A DNA stretch of 64,000 nucleotides from Nonomuraea sp. NBC_00507 (GCF_036013525.1 NZ_CP107853.1:1674001-1738000); one strand, 5' to 3'. Shown: positions 27,114 to 36,710, counted from the stretch's first letter. The notes: generated by a model not told the origin, from the sequence alone. Numbers and translations are program-made.

Positions 27114-28685
27114 TCAAGATCCACGCTGTGTCTGCTTGATCCGCATTGTCAGCTCGTTGACCTGGTTGTACATCGACCGGCGCTCGGCGATGAGCGACCG
27201 GATCTTGCGTTCCGCGTGCATCACAGTGGTGTGGTCGCGGCCGCCGAACTGCTGACCGATCTTCGGCAGCGACAACTCGGTCAGCTCGCGCGCCAGGTAC
27301 ATCGCGATCTGCCGGGCGGTCACGAGCGCGCGGCTGCGCGAGGTGCCGCACAGGTCGTCGATGCTGATGCCGAAGTAGTCGGCGGTCTCGGCCATGATCG
27401 CCGCGATGGTGATCTCGGTGTCGGACTCCGAGGTGATCAGATCCTTCAGCACCACCTCGGCGAGCTGCAGGTCTACGCCCTGCCTGTTGAGGCTGGCGAA
27501 CGCGGTCACCCTGATCAGCGCGCCCTCGAGCTCGCGGATGTTGGTGGAGATCCGGCTGGCGATGTACTCCAGCACCTCGGGCGGCGCGGCCAGGCCCTCC
27601 TGGATCGCCTTCTTCCTGAGGATGGCGATCCGGGTCTCCAGCTCGGGCGGCTGGACGTCGGTGATCAGGCCCCACTCGAACCGGTTACGCAGCCGGTCCT
27701 CCAGCGTGATCAGCTGCTTGGGGGCGCGGTCGCTGGAGATGACGATCTGCTTGTTGGCGTTGTGCAGCGTGTTGAAGGTGTGGAAGAACTCCTCCTGCGT
27801 CTGCTCCTTGCCCTCCAGGAACTGGATGTCGTCCACGAGCAGGATGTCGATCGCCCGGTAGCGGCCGCGGAACCCGTCGGCCTTGTGGTCGCGGATGCTG
27901 TTGATGAAGTCGTTGGTGAACTCCTCGGAGCTCACGTATCTGACCCGTGCGCCGTCGTACAGGCTTTGGGCGTAATGCCCGATCGCGTGGAGCAGGTGCG
28001 TCTTCCCCAGGCCCGAGTCGCCATAAATGAAGAGCGGGTTGTACGCCTTCGCCGGCGATTCGGCGACGGCCACCGCCGCCGCGTGGGCGAACCTATTGCT
28101 GGCTCCGATGACGAATGTCTCGAATGTGTACTTTTGGTTGAGCCGGGCGGGTTCGCTGGGCTTATTGCTCTTGGCCTCCCACCGGTTCGGCGCCGGTTCC
28201 GGGGCTTTCTCCACAGGCGGTTGTGCCTGTTCAAAAGCGAACCCAGGCTGTGGATAGTCGGTGGATATCTGCGTCGGCTCCGGCTGTGGAGAATAGAACT
28301 GCGGGGGCTCAGAAGCCGGGTTGTGCTGGGGTTGCGCGGCCTGTGAATAACGCAGCTGACTCTCCACACCTTGGGGATAACTGTGAGTCACAGGCTGTTG
28401 ATGGGGGTCGCCCGAAGGCTGCTCCGGCGCGGTCGTGTCGATCATCACGGCCAGCCGCATGGTCCGGCCCAGCTCTTGGGACAGCGCGTGCGCCACGAGC
28501 GGGCGCAGCTTGCCCTCGATGAGGTCCTTGAGGAAGTCGTTGGGGACGCCGAGCACGATCGTGTCGTTGGCCAGAGCGATCGGCCGGACCATGGACAGCC
28601 AGGTACGCTGCTGGATCGGCACGTTTTCGTTGAGGAAGTTGCCCAGGGCCCTCGCCCATACCGTGCCGAGGTCGACACCGTTCAC
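27114..28685 (-). CDS. dnaA: Chromosomal replication initiator DnaA
   Basis: 523 residues, GTG start. Domain I (1-90), a long disordered Pro/Gln domain II (about 90-180), AAA+ domain III with Walker A GDSGLGKT (222-229) and Walker [10 protein letters not shown] (282-290), and domain IV with the DnaA signature [15 protein letters not shown]. It binds the boxes in oriC and melts the origin. It is transcribed toward oriC and dnaN. Confidence 0.98.
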   Translation of the reverse strand: MNGVDLGTVWARALGNFLNENVPIQQRTWLSMVRPIALANDTIVLGVPNDFLKDLIEGKLRPLVAHALSQELGRTMRLAVMIDTTAPEQPSGDPHQQPVTHSYPQGVESQLRYSQAAQPQHNPASEPPQFYSPQPEPTQISTDYPQPGFAFEQAQPPVEKAPEPAPNRWEAKSNKPSEPARLNQKYTFETFVIGASNRFAHAAAVAVAESPAKAYNPLFIYGDSGLGKTHLLHAIGHYAQSLYDGARVRYVSSEEFTNDFINSIRDHKADGFRGRYRAIDILLVDDIQFLEGKEQTQEEFFHTFNTLHNANKQIVISSDRAPKQLITLEDRLRNRFEWGLITDVQPPELETRIAILRKKAIQEGLAAPPEVLEYIASRISTNIRELEGALIRVTAFASLNRQGVDLQLAEVVLKDLITSESDTEITIAAIMAETADYFGISIDDLCGTSRSRALVTARQIAMYLARELTELSLPKIGQQFGGRDHTTVMHAERKIRSLIAERRSMYNQVNELTMRIKQTQRGS

Positions 28686-29140
28686 AGTGTGATTCCCCTC
28701 CTTCCTCTCGCGGCCCCCCGCGATCGTTTATCCACATGGCGCGGGCCGCCCGGTCACTGAGCGGCCCTTCGTCCACAGCGTGGCGGCCGGGCTTCGTACC
28801 CAGCCCCTCCACAGGATCTCCACAGGATCTCCACAGCTGTGCACAGGGTTTCTGCGGGTCCGGAAGGGCCGACAGTAGCCCTGTGCACAGCTGTGTTCAA
28901 GACGTTGTCCACAGCGTAGTGGCACCCAGGTGCACATACTGTGGACGCCGCCGGGCGGTGGAAAACGGGGCTGTGGATCCGTGGATAACCGTTCCGGTTT
29001 GACCTGGGGCGGCCTTCGCCCGTAACGTACGACGGTCGGCTTGTCACGCGACGGCTATTTCGCGTGCCCTCGCATTCCTGACAGGCCATCCATGTGTGTT
29101 AAGCGTCCCTGGGGCGCACCATCAAGCCTGGAGCCCACCC
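28686..29140. promoter_or_regulatory. dnaA-rpmH intergenic DnaA-box cluster
   Basis: 455 bases between divergent dnaA and rpmH. Perfect boxes TTATCCACA 28728-28736 and TTGTCCACA 28905-28913, TCGTCCACA 28769, TTATCCACG on the minus strand 28988-28980, and several TCTCCACA half-matches with an iterated gatctccaca (28815-28835). It holds both promoters, so DnaA probably autoregulates dnaA here and may extend the origin. Confidence 0.7.
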
Positions 29141-29278
29141 GTGAGCAAGCGTACTTTCCAGCCGAACAACCGTCGCCGCGCGAAGACCCACGGCTTCCGG
29201 CTGCGGATGCGCACCCGGGCCGGTCGCGCCATCCTCGCCGCTCGCCGCCGCAAGGGCCGCGAGAAGCTGTCGGCCTGA
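29141..29278 (+). CDS. rpmH: 50S ribosomal protein L34
   Basis: 45 codons from GTG 29141 (GGAG upstream). [21 protein letters not shown] then [20 protein letters not shown] is the full, basic L34 sequence. Divergent from dnaA as in most bacteria; with rnpA it begins the rightward operon. Confidence 0.98.
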   Translation: MSKRTFQPNNRRRAKTHGFRLRMRTRAGRAILAARRRKGREKLSA

Positions 29279-29432
29279 CCGTTCCGCGTCCGCCTGACGA
29301 GAGATCCGTCACATCGACTGCCGCCCGGGCCTTGATCGGGCACGACAGTAGGGGGGCAGTCCCACGAGCAGGTTTCTCGTCCGACCAGCTGGCCCGCCGG
29401 TGAATCTCGCCGGCGGGCGATAGGCGTATACG

Positions 29433-29795
29433 GTGCTGTCCCGGCAATCCCGCATGCGGCGCGGGGAGGATTTCGAGGCGGCGGTCCGGCGCGGCAAGCG
29501 CGCGGGTCGCCCGACTCTGGTGGTGCATCTCGGCACGTCCGGGGAAGAGTCACCTCTGGTGGGTTTCGTGGTGAGCAAGGCCGTCGGCGGCGCCGTTACC
29601 CGAAACAAGGTCAAGCGACGGCTCCGACACCTGATGCGGGACCGTCTGCACCGGCTGCCGCGAGGTAGCCTGCTTGTGGTACGCGCCAATCCACCGGCCG
29701 CGTCCGCGCGATTCGAGCAACTGGCCGCCGAGCTCGATTCCGCGCTGGATCGTTTGCTCAGGCGGCGCGAGTCCTCGACGGGTGGACAGAGATGA
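29433..29795 (+). CDS. rnpA: Ribonuclease P protein component
   Basis: 120 residues, GTG start. RNase P signature [23 protein letters not shown] at its centre, preceded by [19 protein letters not shown]. It binds the catalytic RNA and helps process tRNA 5' ends. Its end overlaps yidD by 4 bases. Confidence 0.97.
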   Translation: MLSRQSRMRRGEDFEAAVRRGKRAGRPTLVVHLGTSGEESPLVGFVVSKAVGGAVTRNKVKRRLRHLMRDRLHRLPRGSLLVVRANPPAASARFEQLAAELDSALDRLLRRRESSTGGQR

Positions 29796-30082
29796 CGGAG
29801 CAGGCGCAAGAGGCGCCGAGCGAGGCGCCGAGCCTCGCCGCACGGGTGCTGATCATCCCGATCCGGTTCTATCGGGCGTTCATCAGCCCGATGCTCGGTC
29901 CGCGCTGCCGGTTCTACCCGTCATGCAGTGCATACGGACTCGAGGCGATTGCCGTGCACGGAGCGGTGCGCGGCATTTGGCTGACTGTCCGGCGCATCGG
30001 GCGGTGCCACCCATTCCATCCCGGAGGTATTGACCCGGTGCCCCCACGCCCGGTCCGGTCTCACGAAACGCAAGGGAGATAG
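29792..30082 (+). CDS. yidD: Membrane protein insertion efficiency factor YidD
   Basis: 96 residues. The HAF-family motif is complete: [20 protein letters not shown] then SAYGLEAI and [15 protein letters not shown]. An amphipathic helix at the membrane near YidC is the known role. It overlaps rnpA (ATGA) and lies just before yidC. Confidence 0.96.
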   Translation: MTEQAQEAPSEAPSLAARVLIIPIRFYRAFISPMLGPRCRFYPSCSAYGLEAIAVHGAVRGIWLTVRRIGRCHPFHPGGIDPVPPRPVRSHETQGR

Positions 30083-30086
30083 CTCG

Positions 30087-31040
30087 GTGGAGCTGTCCTG
30101 GCTGAGCTGGCTGTATGAAGCCGTAGCCCAAGTCATCATCTGGATCCATACTGGTTACAGCACGGTCCTCAACCCGGACAGCGGGCTGACCTGGTCGTTG
30201 ACGATCATCACGCTGACCGTGTTCATGCGGGTCCTGATCTTCCCGCTCTTCCTGAAGCAGATGCGCTCGTCGCGGAAGATGCAGGAACTCGCCCCCAAGG
30301 TGCAGGAGATCCGCAAGCGCTACAAGAACGACAAGCAGCGCATGAACCAAGAGGTCATGGCGCTCTACCAGGGCGCCGGGGCCAACCCGCTCGGCGGCTG
30401 CCTGCCCATCGTCGCGCAGTTCCCCATCTTCATCTCCATGTTCACCGTGCTGCAGGCGATGGCCAACGGCCGCCCGGTGTACGGCATGAGCCAGGAACTG
30501 GTGGACAGCGCACGGTCGGCGCACATCTTCGGCGCGCCGTTGCCGGCCAACTTCTTCATGTCCTCGGCCGACATCGCGGGCTTCGAAGCGGGCGTCGTCC
30601 AGACCAAGGTTGTCCTGGGGATCTTCGTCGCGATCAGCTCGCTGACGACGTTCCTCACCGTCCGGCAGAGCGTTACCCGCTCCATGGCGCAGATGCCGGA
30701 CAACCCCATGGCGCAGCAGCAGAAGATCCTGATGTACATCTCTCCGCTGTTCGCCTTCTTCAGCCTGAACTTCCCGCTCGGTCTGATCATGTACTGGGTC
30801 ACCACCAACGTCTGGACGCTTGGCCAGCAGCACTGGTTCTACAGTCGGCACCCGATGCCCGAGTTCGACGCCAAGGGCAACGTGATCCCCGCCCCGCCGA
30901 AGCAGGGGCTGATCGCCAAGCTCCGCAAGACCCCGCCGCCGGAAGAGCAGGCGCCTCCGCCCCCGCCGGAGCCTAAGATCATCAGGCAGCAGCCGAGCCG
31001 CCAGCCCCGCAGCAAGCGCACCGGCAGCAAGAAGTCTTGA
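30087..31040 (+). CDS. yidC: Membrane protein insertase YidC
   Basis: 317 residues from GTG 30087 (GGGAG eight bases upstream), without the large periplasmic domain, as in Gram-positives. Core membrane helices: WSLTIITLTVFMRVLIFPLFLKQ, then CLPIVAQFPIFISMFTVLQ, and YISPLFAFFSLNFPLGLIMYW, with the conserved basic loop RSSRKMQELAPKVQEIRKRYK. Pro-rich, basic C-terminal tail. It inserts membrane proteins alone or with SecYEG. Confidence 0.97.
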   Translation: MELSWLSWLYEAVAQVIIWIHTGYSTVLNPDSGLTWSLTIITLTVFMRVLIFPLFLKQMRSSRKMQELAPKVQEIRKRYKNDKQRMNQEVMALYQGAGANPLGGCLPIVAQFPIFISMFTVLQAMANGRPVYGMSQELVDSARSAHIFGAPLPANFFMSSADIAGFEAGVVQTKVVLGIFVAISSLTTFLTVRQSVTRSMAQMPDNPMAQQQKILMYISPLFAFFSLNFPLGLIMYWVTTNVWTLGQQHWFYSRHPMPEFDAKGNVIPAPPKQGLIAKLRKTPPPEEQAPPPPPEPKIIRQQPSRQPRSKRTGSKKS

Positions 31041-31060
31041 ACACGAAGGAGAGGCCGGCC

Positions 31061-31549
31061 ATGACCGAGGCCGAGGAGAAGAAGGCTCCTGATCTTGCCG
31101 CACTCGAGCAAGAGGGCGAGATCGCTGCCGACTACGTCGAGGGGCTTCTCGACATCGCCGACATCGACGGCGACATTGACATGGACGTCGAGGGCGACCG
31201 CGCCCTGGTCTCCGTGGTCGGGCTCAAGAGCTCGGAGCTGGTGGGACCCGGGGGGGAGGTCCTGGAGGCTCTGCAGGAGCTGACCCGCCTGGCCGTGCAC
31301 CGGCAGACGGGGGAGCGCTCACGGTTGATGCTCGACGTCGCCGGCTATCGCGAGCGGCGGCGTGCGGAGCTCACCAAGCTCGGCACCGAGGTCGCCGGGC
31401 AGGTCAGGGAGAGTGGCGAGCCGAAGGCGTTGCAGCCGATGACGCCCTTCGAGCGCAAGATCGTCCACGACGCGGTCGCGGACGCCGGGCTCCGCAGCGA
31501 GTCCGAGGGTGAGGAGCCCCACCGGTACGTGGTGGTCCTGCCTGCCTGA
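31061..31549 (+). CDS. jag: Jag/SpoIIIJ-associated RNA-binding protein (KhpB)
   Basis: 162 residues from ATG 31061 (AAGGAG nine bases upstream); the frame opens earlier with a TTG. KH_II domain ARALVSVVGLKSSELVGPGG..LQELTRLAVH and C-terminal R3H domain MTPFERKIVHDAVAD...HRYVVV. It binds RNA and follows yidC in the usual operon. It ends at a terminator. Confidence 0.95.
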   Translation: MTEAEEKKAPDLAALEQEGEIAADYVEGLLDIADIDGDIDMDVEGDRALVSVVGLKSSELVGPGGEVLEALQELTRLAVHRQTGERSRLMLDVAGYRERRRAELTKLGTEVAGQVRESGEPKALQPMTPFERKIVHDAVADAGLRSESEGEEPHRYVVVLPA

Positions 31550-31899
31550 GTGTCATCCGATGCGGCCGTCTGCCCCGCCTTCGTGCGCGGTGGGCGGCCG
31601 TTTTCCTTTTATCCTTGTACGTGGTGCGAACGGCTGATATCAGCCGGTATTTGCGCCTATATGCCTATATAAACACTGCCGGGAATTCCGAGGGCTCGAC
31701 GCGGTGGCGGTGTGCTTGAGGGTCACCTTTGGGCCAGCCCGCTAGTCTTCCTTTGTGATCGCCCCTCTAGCCTTGGGTAGGGACCGACTTCGAACCTTGG
31801 GGCATGCCCCTGGCTTCAGCTTCCGACCTATCCTCGCCCCTCCTCGTCAGTGCGTTCACTCCCGGCTACGACCTAGCACCAAGAAAGGGCCATCAACCA
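31550..31899. promoter_or_regulatory. jag-rsmG intergenic region with palindrome
   Basis: 350 bases. After the terminator comes a perfect 16-base palindrome cggctgatatcagccg (31631-31646), then direct repeats of gcctatat (31655, 31663) in AT-rich sequence, unusual here. It likely contains the promoter for rsmG-parA, and the palindrome may be an operator. No gene is seen. Confidence 0.45.
31562..31610 (+). terminator. Terminator of rpmH-jag operon
   Basis: A GC-rich hairpin (cggccg at 31563 and 31595 as outer arms) with an imperfect stem is followed by ttttcctttta, so it looks like an intrinsic terminator 12 bases after the jag stop. Confidence 0.75.
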
Positions 31900-32571
31900 G
31901 TGAGCGATGAGCTTCCGGCGCCGCCGGACATAGCGCGGGACGTCTTCGCCGGGGAGGCTTGGGATCGCGCGAACGCGTTCGCCGAGCTGCTGGCGGGTCC
32001 TGGCGTGGTCCGCGGGTTGCTGGGCCCGCGGGAGGTGCCGCGGATCTGGGATCGCCACCTGCTCAACTGCGCGGTGGTCGCCGAGGTCGTTCGGCCGGAT
32101 GTGCGCCTGGTGGACATCGGGTCGGGCGCAGGGTTGCCCGGGCTCGTCCTGGCGATCGTCCGGCCGGATATCACGGTCACGCTGCTGGAGCCGCTGCTAC
32201 GCCGTACCGTGTTCCTGGAGGAATGCGTCGATGCCCTGAAGCTCGGCAACGTCGAGGTGGTGCGGGGGCGGGCGGAGGAGCTGGCGGGCAAGCGCGTGTT
32301 CGACGTCGCGAGCGCACGTGCCGTGGCGCCGCTCGACCGGCTCCTGAAGTGGGCGATGCCGCTGCTCTGCGAGGGCGGCGAGCTGATCGCTATGAAGGGG
32401 GAGCGGGCCGCCGGTGAGCTGGCCGAGGCGGAGGAGCAATTGCGGGCCAGCGGGGCCCGAACGGCTGAGCTTGTGACCGTCGGGCGCGGTAAGGTCGAGC
32501 CGCCTGCAACATTGGTTCGGGTGGTAGCGGGTCGCCCGCCGGAGCAAGCAAGGCGGCGACGAAGGAGGTGA
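31900..32571 (+). CDS. rsmG: 16S rRNA (guanine527-N7)-methyltransferase
   Basis: 223 residues from GTG 31900 (a longer open frame has no ribosome site). SAM-binding motif VDIGSGAGLPGLVLA, LLEPLLRRTVFLEE and DVASARAVAPL, all GidB/RsmG signatures. It methylates G527; loss gives low-level streptomycin resistance. It overlaps the parA ribosome site. Confidence 0.96.
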   Translation: MSDELPAPPDIARDVFAGEAWDRANAFAELLAGPGVVRGLLGPREVPRIWDRHLLNCAVVAEVVRPDVRLVDIGSGAGLPGLVLAIVRPDITVTLLEPLLRRTVFLEECVDALKLGNVEVVRGRAEELAGKRVFDVASARAVAPLDRLLKWAMPLLCEGGELIAMKGERAAGELAEAEEQLRASGARTAELVTVGRGKVEPPATLVRVVAGRPPEQARRRRRR

Positions 32572-32576
32572 CGGTT

Positions 32577-33647
32577 GTGCCAGTCGCGTCATGCGGTCTT
32601 GGATGGCCGGGCAACCGTTCTTCGGAGAGTGCAACCGGGGTTGGCTGGCCCGAAATGGGCGTGTCGCGACAGCAAATTCCCGGCACCGGCATACCACTGG
32701 TTGAAAGGATGGCGATCGTGACCCAGACCCCCCTGAACCCCGGTGATTCGCCGTTGGTACGAGAGGCGCTCAGCTCAGTGGTTTCACGTGAAACATCTGC
32801 AACCCCGATGGCCGCTGCCCAGGCAGGCGAGACCCCAGGCGATGGCGACGGCACCTGGCCGCGCCCTCACAAGTGCCGCGTGATCGCGGTCGCCAACCAG
32901 AAGGGTGGCGTAGGCAAGACCACGACGTCGGTGAACATCGCCGCCGCCCTGTCCATGCACGGCCAGCGGGTCCTCGTGGTGGACCTGGACCCGCAGGGCA
33001 ACGCCTCCACGGCACTGGCCACCGAGCATCGGGGTGACGTGCCGGACGTCTACCAGGTTCTGGTCGACGACCTGCCCATGGCGGACATCGTCAAGCAGGT
33101 CCCCGACATGCCGAACCTCTACTGCGCTCCGGCCACCATTGACCTGGCGGGAGCCGAGATCGAGCTGGTGTCCCTGGTCGCGCGTGAGGCCCGCCTCCGC
33201 CGGGCGCTGGGGGCCTACGACGCGATCGACCTGGACTACATCGTCATTGACTGCCCGCCATCGCTCGGCCTGCTGACGGTCAACGCGCTGGTGGCCGCGG
33301 ACGAGGTCATGATCCCTATCCAGTGCGAGTACTACGCGCTGGAGGGCCTCGGTCAGCTCCTCAGGAACGTGGATCTCATCAAGGCTCACCTGAACCCGAC
33401 ACTTCGGTTGTCGACCATTGTCCTGACGATGTACGACGGGCGTACCCGACTGGCGTCGCAGGTGGCGGACGAAGTGCGGGCCCACTTCGGTGACACGGTG
33501 CTCAACGCGGTCATCCCACGGAGCGTCCGCCTGTCGGAGGCACCCAGCTATGGGCAGTCGGTCATGACGTACGATCCGGGGTCGAGTGGCGCGATGGCGT
33601 ACATGGACGCCGCCCGGGAGATCGCGCACCGCGCCACCGTAGCCTGA
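32577..33647 (+). CDS. parA: Chromosome partitioning ATPase ParA
   Basis: 356 residues. Deviant Walker A KGGVGKTTTSVN, then DLDPQGNAS and IDCPPSLGLLTVNAL. It drives ParB-parS complexes. Start chosen at GTG 32577 with AGGAGG eight bases upstream; GTG 32718 (AAGG nine bases upstream) is an alternative. The 100-residue N-terminal extension lacks a domain, and its DNA carries a perfect parS (32781-32794). Confidence 0.95.
   Translation: MPVASCGLGWPGNRSSESATGVGWPEMGVSRQQIPGTGIPLVERMAIVTQTPLNPGDSPLVREALSSVVSRETSATPMAAAQAGETPGDGDGTWPRPHKCRVIAVANQKGGVGKTTTSVNIAAALSMHGQRVLVVDLDPQGNASTALATEHRGDVPDVYQVLVDDLPMADIVKQVPDMPNLYCAPATIDLAGAEIELVSLVAREARLRRALGAYDAIDLDYIVIDCPPSLGLLTVNALVAADEVMIPIQCEYYALEGLGQLLRNVDLIKAHLNPTLRLSTIVLTMYDGRTRLASQVADEVRAHFGDTVLNAVIPRSVRLSEAPSYGQSVMTYDPGSSGAMAYMDAAREIAHRATVA
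32781..32794. promoter_or_regulatory. parS: parS site 1 (inside parA)
   Basis: gtttcacgtgaaac, the perfect 14-base actinobacterial parS, lies in the 5' part of the parA coding region, encoding V-S-R-E-T in the disordered extension. ParB binding here could also affect parA expression. Confidence 0.9.
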
Positions 33648-34041
33648 CGATCACCTCAGGATCGTTTCCTCTCATCCCGATGTCCTTCGGCGGCGCGGGC
33701 CGTATGGTCCGGCCCCGGGTCCCTTCGGTTGCGCTTTGATCGGGGAGCGGCGTCTTCTCCGCCGAACCGCGTCTGCGAGCACTGCGTGCGGGACCGTTGT
33801 CGGTGCGGGCGCAAAGCCCGGTGCGCCTCGCCAGCGTCGGACTGCGCGTGCCTCAACTCCGGCTCCCCGCGCGGGCCAAGGGTGGCGGTGGGCTCTGGGG
33901 GACAGTCACTCGTTGGGCAGGTATGTGACCGTGTCGGTGCAAATCCAATAGGACGGAGTGTGGCGAGGGGGCGCTCCGTCGGGCGCGCACCGGTAACCTC
34001 TCCTGGAGTGACCGGAATCGGCCGGGTGGTGAGGAGACGCA
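33648..34041. other. parA-parB intergenic gap
   Basis: 394 bases without a supportable gene; the short open frames have no ribosome sites or family features. It is GC-rich. A promoter for parB is possible. I see no terminator or parS. Confidence 0.4.
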
Positions 34042-34998
34042 GTGAGTCAGCAGCGGCGGGGATTGGGCAAGGGACTCGGGGCGCTCATCCCGACCGGACC
34101 TATCGTTGACAGCACGGGGTCGGCGCCGGCGTCGGGCAACGGATCGCCGGCCGAGACCGGCCCCAAGCCGATTGCCGGAGCGTACTTCAAGGAGGTCGCC
34201 CTCAAGGCGATCGTTCCCAACCCTCGCCAGCCACGTGAGATCTTCGACGAGGAGCGACTCGAGGAACTGGCCGCCTCCATCCGCGAAGTCGGTCTGCTAC
34301 AGCCGATCGTGGTCCGGTCGGTTGGCGGTGGTCAGTATGAGCTGATCATGGGGGAGCGGCGCTGGCGTGCGTGCCAGCAGGCCGGTCTGGACCCGATTCC
34401 GGCCATTGTCCGCAACACACAGGACACTGATCTCCTGCGGGACGCTCTTATCGAGAACCTTCAGCGCGAGCAGCTGAACGCGCTCGAAGAGGCGGCCGCG
34501 TACCAGCAACTGCTCGACGACTTTCAGGCGACGCACGAGCAGTTGGCGCAGAGGGTAGGGCGCTCGCGCTCTCACATCACCAACACCTTGCGCCTGCTGA
34601 ACCTGCCGCCTGAAGTGCAGCGCACGGTGGCCGCCGGCATCATCAGCGCCGGCCACGCCCGGGCCCTCCTTGGCCTCGACTCGGCCGAGGAGCAGATTCA
34701 GTTGGCCAAGCGAATCGTGGCGGAGCTGCTTTCGGTGCGGGCCGTGGAGGAGATCGTCTCCATGGGTAGCGCCAAGGCTGCCCAGAAGGCGCCTCGCGAG
34801 CGGCAGTCGGCCAAACCCACGGCGCCCGGCCTGACCCATCTGGCCGACCGCCTCTCGGATCACTTCGAGACCAAGGTCAAGGTCGACTTGGGACGCCGGA
34901 AGGGCCGGATCGTCGTGGAGTTCGCGACGATCGATGACCTGGAGCGCATCATCGGCACCATGGCGCCAGAGGCGGTCCGCGCTATGCGGGAGGGCTAG
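34042..34998 (+). CDS. parB: Chromosome partitioning protein ParB
   Basis: 318 residues, GTG start. N-terminal ParA-contact (RRGLGKGLGALIP), ParB/Srx CTPase core with PRQPREIFDEERLEELAASIRE and GERRWRACQQAGL, the HTH THEQLAQRVGRSRSHITNTLRLLNLP, and a C-terminal dimerisation domain. It binds parS and slides as a CTP clamp. All five window parS sites lie within 4 kb. Confidence 0.97.
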   Translation: MSQQRRGLGKGLGALIPTGPIVDSTGSAPASGNGSPAETGPKPIAGAYFKEVALKAIVPNPRQPREIFDEERLEELAASIREVGLLQPIVVRSVGGGQYELIMGERRWRACQQAGLDPIPAIVRNTQDTDLLRDALIENLQREQLNALEEAAAYQQLLDDFQATHEQLAQRVGRSRSHITNTLRLLNLPPEVQRTVAAGIISAGHARALLGLDSAEEQIQLAKRIVAELLSVRAVEEIVSMGSAKAAQKAPRERQSAKPTAPGLTHLADRLSDHFETKVKVDLGRRKGRIVVEFATIDDLERIIGTMAPEAVRAMREG

Positions 34999-35037
34999 CG
35001 CCCTATGGGTTAGGGGGAGCGCCGACTTTGTCTCACG

Positions 35038-35051
35038 GTTTCACGTGAAAC
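35038..35051. promoter_or_regulatory. parS: parS site 2
   Basis: A perfect gtttcacgtgaaac 40 bases after the parB stop codon. Confidence 0.92.
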
Positions 35052-35208
35052 AACCAGGCTCCTTGCCCGCGCTGCGCCCACCCCAACGCGAAGTCGGCCG
35101 ACCTCTGTTGGAACCGGCTCGGTGGAGTTACTCGCCGGGCAGGCGGACATACTCCGTTTCAGTCGACGCTCCGGCCCGCTCGCTTGGCGGCTACTCGGCT
35201 GGGTCGAT

Positions 35209-35222
35209 GTTTCACGTGAAAC
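35209..35222. promoter_or_regulatory. parS: parS site 3
   Basis: A perfect gtttcacgtgaaac 171 bases after site 2, at the left border of the repeat array. Confidence 0.92.
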
Positions 35223-35384
35223 GCGCCGGGGTGCGAGCAGGCTGCGATCAACGACTGTATCCACGCCTCTACTCTGCGCCTCTCCCCGCTTCACGCGCTG
35301 CGCGCCAGCGCCTTTGGCCACTAGCCAAGTGCTGGGCAGTCCGCGCCGCGCCATTCGCCACGCGGTGCGCGCCCGCCATTCGCC

Positions 35385-36340
35385 ACGCGCCGACGTCCGC
35401 CCTCGCTCGCGTCTTGACTCGCGCCCATACGCTCCGCCCGCGCGCTCCACCGCGCGATCAAGTCTGCGCCCGCGCCACGCTCCAGGCTCCCGCGCCACGA
35501 GGCACGAGGCATGCGCCGCGCGCCGGCGTGCGCCCGCGCGTTCCACCGCGCGGTCAAGCCTGCGCCATGCATCATGCGCCATGCTCCACGCTTCATACGC
35601 TACGCGCCGCATGCGGCGCCGCTCCACGCGTCGGCGTGCGCCCTCGCTCGCGTCCTGCCCCGCGCCCATACGCTCCCGCCCGCGCGCTCCACCGCGCGAT
35701 CAAGTCTGCGCCCGCGCCACGCTCCAGGCTCCCGCGCCACGAGGCACGAGGCATGCGCCGCGCGTCAGCGTCCACCCTCGCATGCGTCTTGCCCCGCGCC
35801 CATACGCTCCGGCCTGCGCGTTCAGCCGCGCGATCAAGTCTGCGCCCGCGCCACGCGCCCGTGCACGCGCCACGCGCCCGTGCACGCGCCACGCGCCCGT
35901 GCACGCGCCACGCGCCCGTGCCACGCGCCCACGTCACGAGGCATGCGCCGCGCGTCGGCATCTGCCCTCGCTCGCGTCTTGCCCCGCGCCCATAAGCGCG
36001 CGCTCAACCCCTGCGCCGCCTGCGCCAAGCGCGACGTGCCACGCGCCCATACGCGCGCGCCTGCGCGTTCCGCCGTGCGATCAAGTCTGCGCCGCCGTCT
36101 GCGCCAAGCGCCACGCGCCCGTGCCATACGCCCGCCTCGCCTGCCTCTGGCCCCGGGCCATGCGTGCGCCGCCGCCCACGCCAGGCGTCGCGCGCCCATG
36201 CCCACGGCCATGCCGTGCGCCCCCGTGCCCACGCCACCCGCCGCGCGTCCGCCTCCCCGCGTCTGGCCCCGGGCCGCACGCGCGCGTCCGCGCGTTCCGC
36301 CGTGCGCTCAAGCGTGCGCCGCCGCCTGCGCCTCTGCCAG
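35385..36340. repeat. Degenerate long repeat array
   Basis: A 138-base unit at 35385-35522 recurs at 35626-35764; the last 102 bases are identical except for one inserted C. Shorter relatives are at 35765-35852 and 35941-36000. The anchor gatcaagtctgcgcc or close variants starts at 35456, 35552, 35698, 35832, 36002, 36079 and 36306; the 14-mer gcatgcgccgcgcg at 35509, 35751 and 35941. GC is about 80% or more and C exceeds G on the plus strand. Confidence 0.85.
35851..35926. repeat. 19-bp tandem repeat
   Basis: The unit ccacgcgcccgtgcacgcg begins at 35851, 35870, 35889 and 35908, then decays (35921). Copies are identical; GC is about 86%. The unit contains gtgcac and gcgcgc-type palindromic cores. 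It lies inside the larger repeat. Confidence 0.9.
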
Positions 36341-36604
36341 GGCATGCGTTTGGGCGGTGCGATGTCAATGTCCCGCTTGTGCCGCGCGATGCCGCCGCAG
36401 CGGCGCGTGCCTGCGCCCGCGCCATGCCTGCGCCACCCATGCCCGTGCCTGATTCGGAGCCGCGTCAGTGCCCACCCCACCCCCGACCGTCCTGACCCTG
36501 CGCCGCGGGTGCGGCGTGCCGGCGGCCCGCGCTTGAGCGGGTACTTGGGCGTGCCGTGTGCTCGCGGCGTGCGGCCGGGACGTCGCCATCTTCGGGTGCT
36601 CGCT

Positions 36605-36618
36605 GTTTCACGTGAAAC
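36605..36618. promoter_or_regulatory. parS: parS site 4
   Basis: A perfect tgtttcacgtgaaaca 16-mer (core 36605-36618), right of the repeat array. Confidence 0.92.
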
Positions 36619-36710
36619 AGAGGAGCGGTCGGCGGGGAGCCTGGGAAGGGCAGGGGGAGTGCGGCGTGGGTGCGATGGGGGTTAGGGAGACCGCCGTGGG
36701 AGTACGACGT

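Noticed and set aside
33729..34109. Rightward frame between parA and parB
   Set aside because: It overlaps the start of parB in another frame and has no ribosome site or conserved features.
35851..35926. CRISPR-like tandem array
   Set aside because: The 19-bp units are contiguous with no spacers and no cas genes are present.
35122..36495. A 457-codon rightward open frame and others on both strands in the parB-aldolase region
   Set aside because: Translations are Arg/Ala/Pro/His repeats, several frames are open at once, no ribosome site, no codon-position bias. High GC removes stop codons by chance.
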